A DNA stretch of 64,000 bases. Origin: Streptomyces cellulosae (GTDB lineage Bacteria > Actinomycetota > Actinomycetes > Streptomycetales > Streptomycetaceae). The stretch is from assembly GCF_000721105.1 (NCBI RefSeq), contig NZ_JOEV01000015.1, positions 71,532 through 135,531 on the forward strand, in the 5' to 3' direction. Every line of letters begins with the position of its first letter. The stretch's first letter is position 1. A program made the position numbers and the translations under genes. Shown one piece after another: positions 1 to 12,336 of the stretch. The notes under the pieces are model-generated. The model was not told where the DNA came from. It searched no databases and worked only from the letters and a program-made list of their open reading frames with translations.

Positions 1-1482
1 GGCATGGACCGCCGCCTCGGCCTGGCCTGCGCGCTGCTGCCGGACCCCCACGCACTCGTTCTGGACGATCCCGCCGACCGCCTCTCCACCCGCGAGCGCC
101 ACTGGCTGCACGGCATGCTGCGGTCCCACGCCGCCCAGGGCGGCACGGTCCTGTTCACCACAGCGGACCCCAAGGAAGCCGCGCACGCAGCCGACCACGT
201 GGTCACCCTGGACAAGGGCAGGCTCGTGGCCGACCAGGACGCCACGGACTTCGCCCGCACCCGGCTGCGCCCCCGCGTCGCCGTCCGCACCCCCCACGCC
301 GCCCGCCTCGCGGCCCTGATCGCCAAGGAGGCCCGCACCACCCAGCGCTCCGTCGAGGTCGTACGGGAAGGCGGCAATCGCCTTTCCGTGTACGGCAGTA
401 CGTGCGCCGACGTCGGGGAGACCGCCTTCCGGTACGGCGTCCTCGTCCATCAACTCGCGGACGAGACCGGGGACATGGGGCCGGGGGCCGGACCGTTCGC
501 CTGGGAGGCCCCGCACGCGCCGGAGGAGACACAGGACGATGCGGCGGCATCGGAATTCACCGGAAGAGCTGCTCCCCCGGCCGATGACGCCGAGCCGCCC
601 GTCGCTGTGGTCCAGGCCGAGGGGCGCGCTCGGGAAAACGCACGCTCCGCCGAAGAGCTCAAGGCCGCCGATCCACTGTCTCCCTTCCCGCCTCCCATTT
701 CCGTCCGCTCCGCACCCAGCCCGCTGCGCCCGCTGCGCTACGAACTGCGCCGCGCCGCCGGAATCGGAACCGGCTTCCTCACCGTGGCAGCAATCCTCGC
801 CGCGTCCGCCGTCACCGCCGTACTCCTGGCTCGTGTCGGACACACCCCGCAGTCGCGCCTGCTGGCCGCGTGGCCCCGGGAGCTGCCGCTGCCGCCCGCG
901 GCTCTCGGTGCGGGGCTGCTCGGGGCGCTCGCCTTCGGTGACGAGTTCCGCCACCCCGCCCTGGCGGCGGACCGCGGCACTGTGCCCCGCCGACTGGGGC
1001 TGCTTGCCGCGAAACTTCTCGTCACCGCGGCTACCGCGCTGTTGCTTGCCTTTCTGACGGTGGGCTGCGACGCCGAAGTGCTCTACCTCGTCTACGGACG
1101 AGAGGCGGCGGATGTTCCCGCCGACTGGCTTGCCCTGAGCGTCGGTTGGATCGGGCTCGTTGTCGGATGCGCGTGGTCGGGCGTGCTGGCCGCCGGCGTC
1201 TTCCGGTCCACCACGGCCGGGCTCGCCGCGGTGGTGGCCGTGCCGGTCCTCGTCGTACCTCTCGTACAAAAGGCCTTGGAGGGGGCGTCCGTGCGGACCG
1301 CGGCCGGGTTTCCCATGCGGCTGCGCCAAGTGTTCCTACTGCAGTGGCCCTTCGGCGGAGAGCGCTATCTGTCCGCCGTCGCGCGCGTGCTCGTCCAACC
1401 CGTCGGCAGCGCGCTGGCGTTGTCGCTCGGCGCCCTGCTCTGCGCATATCTGCTCACGACCCTGCGCAGCAGGGTGCGCTGA
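1..1482 (+). CDS. ABC transporter ATPase-permease fusion, 5' partial
   Basis: This is the C-terminal part of an ABC protein; the reading frame is open at base 1 and the Walker A region lies upstream of the window. What remains starts in the signature region (G-M-D-R-R-L-G-L), followed by a Walker B-like segment (LVLDDP) and an H-loop region (VLFTTADP). After about 130 acidic/proline-rich linker residues come about five or six hydrophobic segments, as in ABC-2 type permeases, so ATPase and membrane parts sit on one chain. The catalytic position after Walker B is Asp rather than Glu, and the H-loop histidine is not seen, so ATP hydrolysis may be weak. Substrate unknown. whiH follows after about 160 bp. 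The fusion call is firm; the transported substrate is not predictable. Confidence 0.75.
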   Translation, partial: GMDRRLGLACALLPDPHALVLDDPADRLSTRERHWLHGMLRSHAAQGGTVLFTTADPKEAAHAADHVVTLDKGRLVADQDATDFARTRLRPRVAVRTPHAARLAALIAKEARTTQRSVEVVREGGNRLSVYGSTCADVGETAFRYGVLVHQLADETGDMGPGAGPFAWEAPHAPEETQDDAAASEFTGRAAPPADDAEPPVAVVQAEGRARENARSAEELKAADPLSPFPPPISVRSAPSPLRPLRYELRRAAGIGTGFLTVAAILAASAVTAVLLARVGHTPQSRLLAAWPRELPLPPAALGAGLLGALAFGDEFRHPALAADRGTVPRRLGLLAAKLLVTAATALLLAFLTVGCDAEVLYLVYGREAADVPADWLALSVGWIGLVVGCAWSGVLAAGVFRSTTAGLAAVVAVPVLVVPLVQKALEGASVRTAAGFPMRLRQVFLLQWPFGGERYLSAVARVLVQPVGSALALSLGALLCAYLLTTLRSRVR

Positions 1483-1529
1483 CAACCGTCCAGGCCCTTC
1501 CGGTCCCGCCCTGCACACAACTTCCCGAG

Positions 1530-1552
1530 GAAAGCCCATTTCTTTCCGATAA
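1530..1552 (+). promoter_or_regulatory. Candidate sigma-WhiG (FliA-type) promoter upstream of whiH
   Basis: TCCGATAA at 1545-1552 matches seven of eight bases of the FliA/WhiG -10 consensus GCCGATAA. It lies about 93 bp before the chosen whiH start. No good TAAA -35 box is present at the usual 14-16 bp spacing. Known biology: whiH is a target of the sporulation sigma factor WhiG. The assignment rests on the -10 match and context. Confidence 0.55.
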
Positions 1553-1644
1553 GGCGTCAATTGCGACGGGGTGAGCGATCACCCTTTCGTGTGCTTTTCA
1601 CCAAAGACCTCAAGGGAGTTGGAGACAGCGCCGACAAAGGATCC

Positions 1645-2532
1645 GTGAGTACCCTTGCGCACACCATGATGACCGCCGCCCGCTCCGCAGACTCCGGCCT
1701 CGCCGGCCCGGGCGAACTCGACCGCTACCCCTACGCGGAGGCCGCCGCCGTCGACCGTGTCGGAGCCCACGTCTGGGACGGCGCGGACCCGGAGCTGGGC
1801 CGCGTGGGCCGCCGCTCCGCCGGCAGCCGCGGACGCGGACTGCACGGCCAACTCGTCCAACAGCTCGGCCAGATGATCGTTTCCGGTGACCTGGGCGCCG
1901 ACCGTCCCTTGGTGCCCGAGGAGATCGGCCAGCGCTTCGAGGTCTCCCGTACCGTCGTCCGCGAGTCGCTCCGCGTCCTGGAGGCCAAGGGCCTGGTCAG
2001 CGCCCGTCCGAACGTCGGCACGAGGGTGCGTCCCGTCAGCGACTGGAACCTCCTCGATCCGGACATCATCGAGTGGCGGGCCTTCGGCCCGCAGCGTGAC
2101 GACCAGCGCCGTGAGCTGAGCGAGCTGCGCTGGACGATCGAGCCGCTCGCCGCCCGGCTCGCCGCGGGGCATGGGCGCGAGGACGTCCAGCAGCGGCTTG
2201 CCGACATGGTCGAGATCATGGGCCACGCCATGGCACAGGGTGACGCGCTCACCTTCTCGCGCGCCGACGCGGAGTTCCACTCCCTGCTCATCCAGGTCTC
2301 GGGCAACCGGATGCTGGAGCACCTTTCCGGGATCGTGTCAGCTGCCCTTCAGGTCTCAGGCGGCCCGGTCGCCGGTTGCGACCGGCCGACCGAGGCCTCA
2401 CTGGCACACCACGGTCGGATCGCTGACGCCCTCGCTGCCGGTGACGGCGCGGCGGCCGAGACGGCCATGCGCCAACTGCTCACCGTCCACCCCGAGGTGG
2501 AGCGCGTGGTGCCCGCGCCGCGCGAGCACTGA
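1645..2532 (+). CDS. whiH: WhiH-type GntR/FadR-family sporulation regulator
   Basis: A 295-residue GntR-family regulator. An N-terminal extension of about 65 residues precedes a winged helix (roughly residues 65-130, including EEIGQRFEVSRTVVRESLRV), then an all-helical FadR-type ligand-binding (FCD) domain. Its position just upstream of hrdB is the conserved location of whiH, needed for septation of aerial hyphae in Streptomyces; that role is family knowledge. The GTG at 1645 is chosen because ACAAAGG lies just ahead, although the frame stays open upstream to 1561; an ATG at 1666 is an alternative. A WhiG-like -10 lies upstream and a hairpin follows. Confidence 0.85.
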   Translation: MSTLAHTMMTAARSADSGLAGPGELDRYPYAEAAAVDRVGAHVWDGADPELGRVGRRSAGSRGRGLHGQLVQQLGQMIVSGDLGADRPLVPEEIGQRFEVSRTVVRESLRVLEAKGLVSARPNVGTRVRPVSDWNLLDPDIIEWRAFGPQRDDQRRELSELRWTIEPLAARLAAGHGREDVQQRLADMVEIMGHAMAQGDALTFSRADAEFHSLLIQVSGNRMLEHLSGIVSAALQVSGGPVAGCDRPTEASLAHHGRIADALAAGDGAAAETAMRQLLTVHPEVERVVPAPREH

Positions 2533-2955
2533 CCGCACCACGGGCGGTGCGGCCGGGAATGTCTCTCCGTGTGGAGCATCGGCCGGCCGACGAACCGCCT
2601 CCCGTCGGACCCCGCGCAATCTTCAGTGATCTTGCGGGGTCCGGCGGCACGACGAGCCGACGGGCCCGTTGACGCGTCCAGGTCGAGGCTGCGGCTGGCC
2701 ACCTATGCCCGCATCTGATCGCTTTTGAGCGCTTATGGGGTGTGACTCGGGCCACGCAGATTGGGCGTAACGCTCGTGGGAGCAGCGCGATGACCTAAGA
2801 GGTGACAGCCGCGGAGGGAATACGGACGCCGTTCAAGGCGCTGTGCATCTTCCCGGCCCCCGCCCGCACCGTCGGTCCATCCCCAGGCCGGTGGTCGGCT
2901 CCTGTCCGCCTGGACGGGGCCGGAAGCCGTTTTCCAACGTTCCGAGAGGTTGTTC
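2533..2955. other. whiH-hrdB intergenic region with hrdB promoter/leader
   Basis: This 423-bp gap has no credible gene. It begins with a terminator-like hairpin (2602-2646) and must carry the hrdB promoters and a leader. TTGACG occurs at 2669-2674 but no convincing -10 sits 17-19 bp downstream. GGGAAT at 2816-2821 resembles a sigma-R -35 but lacks a correctly spaced GTT. I cannot place the start site. Confidence 0.5.
2602..2646 (+). terminator. Hairpin after whiH
   Basis: A nine-base-pair GC-rich stem (2607-2615 with 2634-2642, GGACCCCGC/GCGGGGTCC) with an 18-base loop; pairing can extend outward. It has no U-tract, as is common for Streptomyces terminators. It lies 75 bp past the whiH stop. 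Confidence 0.6.
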
Positions 2956-4494
<1,539 letters not shown>

Positions 4495-4512
4495 GTCCCT
4501 GTCGTACGACGT

Positions 4513-4550
4513 CGAAGGCCCGGCCCCCACCGTGAGGGACCGGGCCTTCG
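4513..4550 (+). terminator. hrdB terminator
   Basis: A perfect 11-bp inverted repeat (CGAAGGCCCGG at 4513-4523, complement at 4540-4550) with a 16-base loop, 18 bp after the hrdB stop. Confidence 0.85.
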
Positions 4551-4617
4551 TGCTGCGAGGAGCCGTAGCGTGCGTGACTCTGGGTATCCGATCAATATCG
4601 CAGAGTGAGGAGCACGC

Positions 4618-5493
4618 ATGCGATGCCGCATTGCCCGGGTCCTGGCCCGGCCGCTGGTCCTGGTGACCGCCGTAGCCGCCATACCGCTCGTCTCCGCCGC
4701 CCCTGTGGTCGCCGACAGCGTCGTGGTCGGTGGTTTCCCGGTCAATGTGTCCGAGAGTCCGTGGACGGTGGCGCTGTCCAGTCGTGACCGGTTCGGGCGT
4801 ACGCGCGCGGGACAGTTCTGCGGCGGTGTGGCCGTCGGCCAGTCCACTGTGCTCACCGCGGCCCACTGCCTGGGCGAGGACGTCCTGGGCGGTACACCGG
4901 ACTCCGTGCGCGATCTCAAGGTCATCGCGGGCCGTACGGACCTTCTTTCGAACAAGGGGCAGGAGGTCTCCGTACGGGACACCTGGGTCAACCCGGGTTA
5001 CGACGAGGTGACCAACTCCGGGGACTTCGCTGTGCTCACCCTCGCCGAGCCGCTGCCGCAGAGCTCGGTCCTCGCCATGGCGGCGGCCGGCGATCCGGCG
5101 TATGTACCGGGGACGGGGGCCGTGGTGTACGGCTGGGGTGACGCCACCGGCGGCGGGGGCTATCCGCGCCGTCTGCGGGCCGCACAGGTCCATGTGCTGC
5201 CTGACGCGATGTGCGAGCAGGCCTACCCAGGCAGTTTCGGCGGGATGTATCGCGCGGACACCATGCTGTGTGCGGGGGAGAAGGAAGGGGGCCACGATGC
5301 CTGCCAGGGCGACAGCGGGGGACCACTGGTCGCTCGGGGAAAGCTGATCGGCCTTGTGTCCTGGGGGAGCGGCTGTGGCCGAGCGGGCAGCCCTGGCGTC
5401 TACACGCGGGTGTCTGATGCGCTGCGGGCGCTGAACGCAGACCGCACGGGCGCTGCCACCGGAAGCCGTGGGGCGGCCTCTGGGGGCGGCTGA
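4618..5493 (+). CDS. Secreted trypsin-like serine protease (S1 family)
   Basis: A 291-residue chymotrypsin-fold protease. Residues 1-32 form a signal peptide (Arg-rich start, hydrophobic core, alanine-rich cleavage region). The mature part opens at VVVGG, the usual N-terminus of activated S1 enzymes. The triad is visible: His83 (TAAHC), Asp136 (DFAVL) and Ser233 (GDSGGP). Asp227, six residues before the serine (DACQGDSGG), corresponds to the trypsin specificity residue, so cleavage after Arg/Lys is expected. GAGGAG precedes the ATG. It is monocistronic between two terminators. The C-terminus carries a short Gly/Ala-rich tail. Confidence 0.93.
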   Translation: MRCRIARVLARPLVLVTAVAAIPLVSAAPVVADSVVVGGFPVNVSESPWTVALSSRDRFGRTRAGQFCGGVAVGQSTVLTAAHCLGEDVLGGTPDSVRDLKVIAGRTDLLSNKGQEVSVRDTWVNPGYDEVTNSGDFAVLTLAEPLPQSSVLAMAAAGDPAYVPGTGAVVYGWGDATGGGGYPRRLRAAQVHVLPDAMCEQAYPGSFGGMYRADTMLCAGEKEGGHDACQGDSGGPLVARGKLIGLVSWGSGCGRAGSPGVYTRVSDALRALNADRTGAATGSRGAASGGG

Positions 5494-5513
5494 CGGGCGC
5501 ATCGGGTACGAGT

Positions 5514-5551
5514 ACGGGCGGGTGCCCCTGTCGCCAGGGGTACCCGCCCGT
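5514..5551. terminator. Bidirectional terminator between convergent genes
   Basis: A 17-bp stem (5514-5530 with 5535-5551) with one G-T wobble and a TCGC loop, between the protease gene and the convergent zinc-ribbon gene. It should serve both strands. Confidence 0.88.
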
Positions 5552-5592
5552 CAACCGGCCTTGCCGGAGCTGGCTCGTCGTGGGACGGAGTA

Positions 5593-5823
5593 TCAGCGCT
5601 CTTCTTCGGAGGCGGATGCGGGAGCGGCCGTCAGTCGCTCCGTCTCGTCCTGTATCTCAGCGGCGATCTTCTTGAGTTCCGGCTCGAACTTGCGGCCGTG
5701 GTGGGCGCAGAAGAGCAGTTCTCCGCCGCTGAGCAGGACGACGCGCAGGTATGCCTGGGCGCCGCAGCGGTCGCAGCGATCGGCGGCCGTCAGGTGGCTC
5801 GCGGGGGTCAGAACAGTAGTCAC
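5593..5823 (-). CDS. Small zinc-ribbon-like protein (DUF7455 type)
   Basis: A 76-residue protein, conserved in Streptomyces beside hrdB as far as I recall. The middle has CDRCGAQA and, about 20 residues later, CAHHGRKF, giving a Cys-x2-Cys/Cys-x-His-His set suited to one zinc ion. The C-terminus is a charged helix (ELKKIAAEIQDETERL). The start is GTG at 5823, with GAAGAGG ahead. Function unknown. It converges on the protease gene and diverges from parE across a 440-bp spacer. Confidence 0.8.
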   Translation of the reverse strand: MTTVLTPASHLTAADRCDRCGAQAYLRVVLLSGGELLFCAHHGRKFEPELKKIAAEIQDETERLTAAPASASEEER

Positions 5824-6264
5824 GTCGCCTCTTCTCTAGCTCGACGAGCTGTCGTACCAGGGTCAACATCCAAGCAGCCCGAAAACGTTCCCGCTCGTGG
5901 CTATTCCTGGAAAAAATCTCTCCGGGCGGCTGGCTGCTGCCGGTTGGCGGCGAATGTGCCGTATTGCGTGTCTTTGTGTCTTACGGGTTCGCGCTGTCGG
6001 TCGGGGGTCGGTCCGGCCGGCTGGGTTGCCGGTTGTTCATGAGGACGTGCCCGGAGCCTAAATGGTTCATGCCTGGAAGGGAACGTGATGTGTACTTCAC
6101 TCCATCGAGGGATCGAACAGGTATGCGACTGTGGACTAGTGTGAGTTTCCGACGAGGGTGGCGTTACATCGGCTCTACCAGGCCTCGGTACCCTCTGAGC
6201 GGCGACCGAAGCCGTGCCCTTACCCACAAGGGCCCCACCTGAAATTCAGCGAGGAGCGAACCGC
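5824..6264. other. Divergent regulatory spacer upstream of parE
   Basis: This 441-bp gap has no convincing gene. It should contain the promoters of the small zinc-ribbon gene and of parE. TAGTGT at 6137-6142 lies 18 bp after TCGAAC (6113-6118) and could be a weak -10/-35 pair for parE; the same TCGAAC is half of a LexA-like dyad listed separately. Confidence 0.4.
6113..6128. promoter_or_regulatory. Imperfect LexA-box-like dyad upstream of parE
   Basis: TCGAAC-AGGT-ATGCGA matches 10 of the 12 conserved positions of the actinobacterial SOS box TCGAAC-N4-GTTCGA. It overlaps a possible -35 element. Binding is not shown by sequence alone. Confidence 0.3.
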
Positions 6265-8388
<2,124 letters not shown>

Positions 8389-9356
8389 CCGCCGCGCTCG
8401 GCTTTGGCGGGTCGGAGCGGGCGGGAGCGGGGCAGGTGTCGGGCGAGTGTGGTCGGGTCGGCTCGGTCGGGCCAGGTTGCGCCTGGGCGAGGTAGCCGGT
8501 CGGTGCGGGCGGAGGCGTTTGGTTCCGGCTGGGCTGGAGTGGCTGCGGGCGGCTTGAACCGGGCTGAGCCTGCGGTGTGGCATGGATCGGACCGGGTGAA
8601 GCCAGGCTCGGGTCAGCCGGCGGTGGTGTGTTCGACTGGGGCCGGGCTGCGGCGGGGCGTGCGTCTCGGACACTGTTGGACCCGGTGAGCGGTTCGGGAC
8701 GGAGCGGCTGGGGACGCGGCGACACTCGCCTGGGCCGTGGCCGGCGTCTGACTTGGCCACGGAATGTGGGTGCCGTTGTCGGTTGGGGCGGGCCGCGAAG
8801 GGATGCCGAAAAGGACACGTGTGGAGAAGGCGGGTACGGCTCCCGGGTCCGTCGACGCCGATTCCATTCCCTCGGCTCCAGAGTGCCGGGCGCCGCTCGG
8901 GTGCCGCCGACCGGGCCTCATTGCGTGTCCGGCATCGGGCTTGTGGTGCCTGAGGGGCACTGGCTCGCTGGCGGGGCCTCATCGCCTGTCCGGTACTGGG
9001 CCTCCGGTGCCTGAGGGTCACCGGCTCGCCCGGCCTGGCCCCACCACTGTCCGGCACTGGGCCTCCGGCGCATGTCCAGCGGCAAAGCCCCCGCCGCCCG
9101 TCCTCGGTCCCTTTCCGCCCACCCCCAGCACCCTTCTGCTGCTTGCTGCTTGCTGCCTGCTGCCCGTTGCCCACATCGCCTGTCCGCCCGTCCCGGTGGG
9201 CCTGGGTGTCTCCACCCAGGGGTGGAGGTCGCTGATGGCTGAGGATCCACCCGTGATCCACCCCGGCTCCGATCTGCCGACCTGCGGATTTCCGTAGCGT
9301 CGAAGGCGTCGACAGCGCTCGCTGTCGGCCTCGCCCTCTTCGCTGCGGAGGCTCTG
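8389..9356. other. Gene-free, repeat-rich spacer after parE
   Basis: Nearly 970 bp without a credible gene. Frames that stay open on either strand encode low-complexity Pro/Arg/Gly-rich chains with no family resemblance. The left part is G-rich with many GGGTCGG/GCGGG words. The middle has an approximate 60-bp tandem repeat (8911-9074), and 9137-9165 has short GCTGCTT-type repeats. Confidence 0.6.
8911..9074. repeat. Approximate 60-bp tandem repeat, about 2.7 copies
   Basis: Copies begin near 8911, 8972 and 9032. Shared blocks include GGGCCTCAT, CTGTCCGG and GGTGCCTGAGG. The copies are diverged and the third is truncated. Confidence 0.65.
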
Positions 9357-9881
9357 ATGCCCGGGCTCGTCAACGCGTTGGTGATCGTGGCCGTGGTCGC
9401 CCTGGTGATCGTCCGGCAGTTCCGTGCGAGCCGGATCGACACCGAGAGGCGTCGGTGGCTCCTGCCCGTGATCCTGGCCGTCGTGGCGCTTCGTGAGCCG
9501 GCGATAGTGGACGCCCAACACCACACGACGTCGGTCGTCCTGCTGATTGCCGAATTGCTCACCGGCCTCGCCACTGGAGCCGCCTGGGCCTGGACGACCC
9601 GCATATGGGTGGAGCCGGACGGCGCGGTGTGGAGCAGGAGCACCAAGGCGAGCGGTGGAGTCTGGGCCGTCGGCGTCGGACTACGCGTAGGTCTCTTCGC
9701 GCTCGGCACGGCGCTCGGCCTCCACCAGGACTCCTCCGCGCTGCTGCTGGCTCTGGCGGCCACGCTGCTGGTGCGCTCCCGCATCCTGGCCCGCCGGGCA
9801 CGGTTCCTGCGCCCCACGGCCGCGACAGGCACGGCATACGGTGACAGCATGTCCCGGCCCACGTGGAAGGAACGGGTGTGA
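9357..9881 (+). CDS. DUF1453 (CcdC-like) membrane protein
   Basis: A 174-residue integral membrane protein. Hydrophobic stretches at about residues 4-20, 35-47, 57-80, 98-118 and 122-140 suggest four or five transmembrane helices. The RQFRASRID stretch after the first helix and the overall pattern fit the DUF1453 family. ATG 9357 has GCGGAGG six bases upstream. The gene overlaps the next by four bases (GTGA), so it is translationally coupled to a sensor kinase and may be a membrane partner of that system; this role is inference. Confidence 0.75.
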   Translation: MPGLVNALVIVAVVALVIVRQFRASRIDTERRRWLLPVILAVVALREPAIVDAQHHTTSVVLLIAELLTGLATGAAWAWTTRIWVEPDGAVWSRSTKASGGVWAVGVGLRVGLFALGTALGLHQDSSALLLALAATLLVRSRILARRARFLRPTAATGTAYGDSMSRPTWKERV

Positions 9882-11029
9882 CGGAGAACGCCTGGACACG
9901 CTGGCCCTCACGCGAGGCTCTCGGGCGGGCGGAGTCCTCGGGCGCCCGGCGACTGCTCGGCTGGGTGGTGCGAGGGCTGGTCCTCGGCATGCTGCTCTGG
10001 AGTGGCCTCACCGGAAGCCACGTGCACGGCTGGGGCACGGTCGCAGCCGTGGCGGGCCTTGTGCTGGCCGCGTTCCTCGCCTGGGCCCTCTATCGCACCA
10101 CCCTCGCGCACCGGCTCGTGCCGTCTCTGGCACTCATGACCGCGCTGCTGGCGGTCGCTGTCGTCGCCCAGGCCGTGGGTTTCAGAGTCCCCGCTCTCGT
10201 CATCTGGTGCGGGTGCGCCGTCACCGCTCTGGAGCGACTGCCCGTGGCGGCCGCCCTGCCGGTCGCATCGGTCGCCCTCGCTTCGTACGCCGCGGTCAAC
10301 GACGACGCATGGCTGACCACCGCAGCCACGACGGGCGGTCTCGCTCTTGCCGGATACGTGCTGCGGCTGGACGCCGAGGCCCGCGGCAGCGCCCAGCGGC
10401 TGCTCGCCCAGGAGCGGGCGGCACGGACTGCCGAGGCCGAGTCCGCGGCGCTGGCGGAGCGGGCCCGCATCGCGCGGGAGATCCACGACGTACTGGCGCA
10501 CAGCCTCTCGGCACAGCTCGTACACCTGGAGGCGGCCAGGCTGCTGATCGAGCGGGGTGCCGACCGGGAGCAGATCCTCGAACGGGTCGTGGCGGCACGC
10601 GGAATGGCCCGCGATGGTCTCTCCGAGACCCGGCAGGCGCTGTCGGCCCTGCGCGGTGAGCTGACTCCGCTGGAGGACTTCCTGACCCAATTGGTCAGTA
10701 CGGCCGACGGTGCCGAGGCCACCATTACGGGTGACCGCCGACCCCTGCCGGCGGAGGCGTCCCAGGCCGTGCGCAGGGTGGCCCAGGAGGCGCTGACCAA
10801 CGTCCGCAAGCACGCTCCCGGGGCCCGGGTACGAATACGGCTTGAATACGGCGAGCATCAAGTGACGCTGGTCGTACGGGACTCGGGAGGATCGCCGGGT
10901 GAACTCGCAGCGGCGGGCGCCGGGTACGGTCTGCTGGGCATGCGCGAGCGTGCCGAGCTGCTGGGCGGTTCGCTGGAGACCGGGCCGGACGAGGAGGGAT
11001 TCGTGGTGTCGCTGAAGGTGCCCGTATGA
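9878..11029 (+). CDS. NarL-family sensor histidine kinase
   Basis: A 383-residue membrane kinase. Residues 30-155 hold about five hydrophobic segments. A HisKA_3 dimerisation domain has its phospho-acceptor at His203 (REIHDVLAHSL), and the HATPase domain shows QEALTNVRKHAP (N-box), DSGG and GYGLLGMRER (G-box). It should phosphorylate the response regulator encoded immediately downstream, with which it shares a four-base ATGA overlap. The start is GTG 9878, inside the stop of the DUF1453 gene, with GGAAGGA upstream; GTG 9863 is also possible. No extracytoplasmic sensor domain is present, so the signal is probably sensed in the membrane or through the DUF1453 protein. Confidence 0.92.
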   Translation: MTENAWTRWPSREALGRAESSGARRLLGWVVRGLVLGMLLWSGLTGSHVHGWGTVAAVAGLVLAAFLAWALYRTTLAHRLVPSLALMTALLAVAVVAQAVGFRVPALVIWCGCAVTALERLPVAAALPVASVALASYAAVNDDAWLTTAATTGGLALAGYVLRLDAEARGSAQRLLAQERAARTAEAESAALAERARIAREIHDVLAHSLSAQLVHLEAARLLIERGADREQILERVVAARGMARDGLSETRQALSALRGELTPLEDFLTQLVSTADGAEATITGDRRPLPAEASQAVRRVAQEALTNVRKHAPGARVRIRLEYGEHQVTLVVRDSGGSPGELAAAGAGYGLLGMRERAELLGGSLETGPDEEGFVVSLKVPV

Positions 11030-11706
11030 CGGAGGAGGGGCAGAGTCCGGCGCGGGTGGTGGTCGTGGACGACCAGACCGTGGTCCGCGAGGGAATCGTG
11101 ATGCTGTTGGGGCTGCTCCCCGGTATCGAAGTCGTCGGCTCCGCAGGGGACGGGGACGAGGCGGTGCGACTCGTCGCCGAACTCGCCCCGGACGTGGTGC
11201 TGATGGACCTGCGCATGCCCCGATGCGACGGGGTGGAGGCGACCCGGCGCATCCGGGCGGAGCACCCCGGGACGCAGGTGGTGGTCCTCACGACGTTCGC
11301 GGACGACGAGTCGCTGTTCCCCGCGCTGAGAGCGGGGGCGCGTGGCTATCTGACCAAGGACGCGGGGGGTGACGAGATCGTGCGGGCCGTGCGGAGTGTG
11401 TTGTCCGGGGACGCGGGACTGGCGCCGAGCATCCAACGGCGGCTGTTGGAGAGACTGTCGGATCCCGAGCCGCAGCCGGCAGTACCCATCCAGGCGCCGG
11501 ACGGGCTCACCACACGGGAGACGGAGGTGCTGCTGCTGATCGCGGACGGACTCAGTAACCAGGAGATCGCCCGCAAGCTGCATGTGTCCACAGCGACCGT
11601 GAAGACCCACATCAACAATCTCTTCGCCAAGACGGGGCTCAAGGACCGGGCGCAGGCGGTGCGTTACGCATACGCGAAGGGGCTGGTACGGCCGCCGACC
11701 GGCTGA
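11026..11706 (+). CDS. NarL/LuxR-family response regulator
   Basis: A 226-residue regulator. The receiver domain has the acidic pair VVDDQ, the phospho-acceptor Asp61 (VVLMDLRMP) and the conserved Lys in YLTKDAGG. After a linker rich in Pro/Gln, the C-terminal LuxR helix-turn-helix spans LTTRETEVLLLIADGLSNQE through TVKTHINNLF. Its partner is the upstream kinase. Targets cannot be read from the sequence; the DUF485/symporter operon just downstream is a candidate by proximity. Confidence 0.94.
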   Translation: MTEEGQSPARVVVVDDQTVVREGIVMLLGLLPGIEVVGSAGDGDEAVRLVAELAPDVVLMDLRMPRCDGVEATRRIRAEHPGTQVVVLTTFADDESLFPALRAGARGYLTKDAGGDEIVRAVRSVLSGDAGLAPSIQRRLLERLSDPEPQPAVPIQAPDGLTTRETEVLLLIADGLSNQEIARKLHVSTATVKTHINNLFAKTGLKDRAQAVRYAYAKGLVRPPTG

Positions 11707-11775
11707 GTCACCTGATGGGGTGAAGAGCAGGGAGAAGAAGAGTCGGGGATCTTCCCGTTCTGTCCATCCTTGGGC

Positions 11776-12336
11776 ATGCAGTCAAGCAACGGTCGCCCCC
11801 GCGGAGGCGGCGGTGGTACCGAGAGTTCGGCCGACAACCATGATGTTCATGATCCGGTGTCCGCGGAGGTGACCGGAGGTGTGAGGTACGAGGACCCCTG
11901 GTACGACGCGCTCGCCTCCGGCTGGGGCGAGTCGGCCGGAACTCGGACGCCCGTGCCCACGGAGGCGTCGGCGCGCCGGGAGTACGACGCCCCGGCGGCG
12001 GCCGCGGCCGCCGTGTACCTGGAGGTGCAGCGCAGCGAGGCCTTTCAGGAGGTGCGCAGTCGGTACCGGAGGTTCGTGGTGCCGGCGGTCGCGGGGTTCT
12101 CCGTCTGGTACCTGGCCTACGTGGTGGCCGCGACGACCGCGCCCGCCCTGATGGCGCGGCCCGTGGCGGGCGCCGTGAACGTGGCGATGCTGGCCGGACT
12201 CGGACAGTTCCTCACGACCTTTCTGCTCACCTGGGCGTACGCCCGGCATGCCCGGCTGCGCCGGGACCGGGCGGCGCTCGAACTGCGGTGGGACACCCAG
12301 GAACTGACGCGGGGCATCAGGGGCGGTGCATCATGA
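11776..12336 (+). CDS. DUF485 small-subunit-like membrane protein of a symporter operon
   Basis: A 186-residue protein if ATG 11776 is used. The first 90 residues are hydrophilic and low complexity. The conserved DUF485 part starts near VQRSEAFQEVRSRYRRFVVP and has two transmembrane helices (about residues 98-118 and 132-152). DUF485 proteins are co-encoded with acetate/monocarboxylate symporters such as ActP, as here: the stop overlaps the next start (ATGA). No good ribosome-binding site precedes 11776, and GTG 11881 (preceded by GGAGG-like sequence) is a shorter alternative, so the N-terminus is uncertain. Confidence 0.8.
   Translation: MQSSNGRPRGGGGGTESSADNHDVHDPVSAEVTGGVRYEDPWYDALASGWGESAGTRTPVPTEASARREYDAPAAAAAAVYLEVQRSEAFQEVRSRYRRFVVPAVAGFSVWYLAYVVAATTAPALMARPVAGAVNVAMLAGLGQFLTTFLLTWAYARHARLRRDRAALELRWDTQELTRGIRGGAS

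Noticed and set aside
2816..2843. Possible sigma-R promoter of hrdB
   Set aside because: GGGAAT is present, but no GTT lies 18-19 bp downstream, so the element does not meet the consensus.
8764..9297. Plus-strand 177-codon frame in the post-parE spacer
   Set aside because: The translation follows the tandem repeats and shows no conserved domain or start signal.
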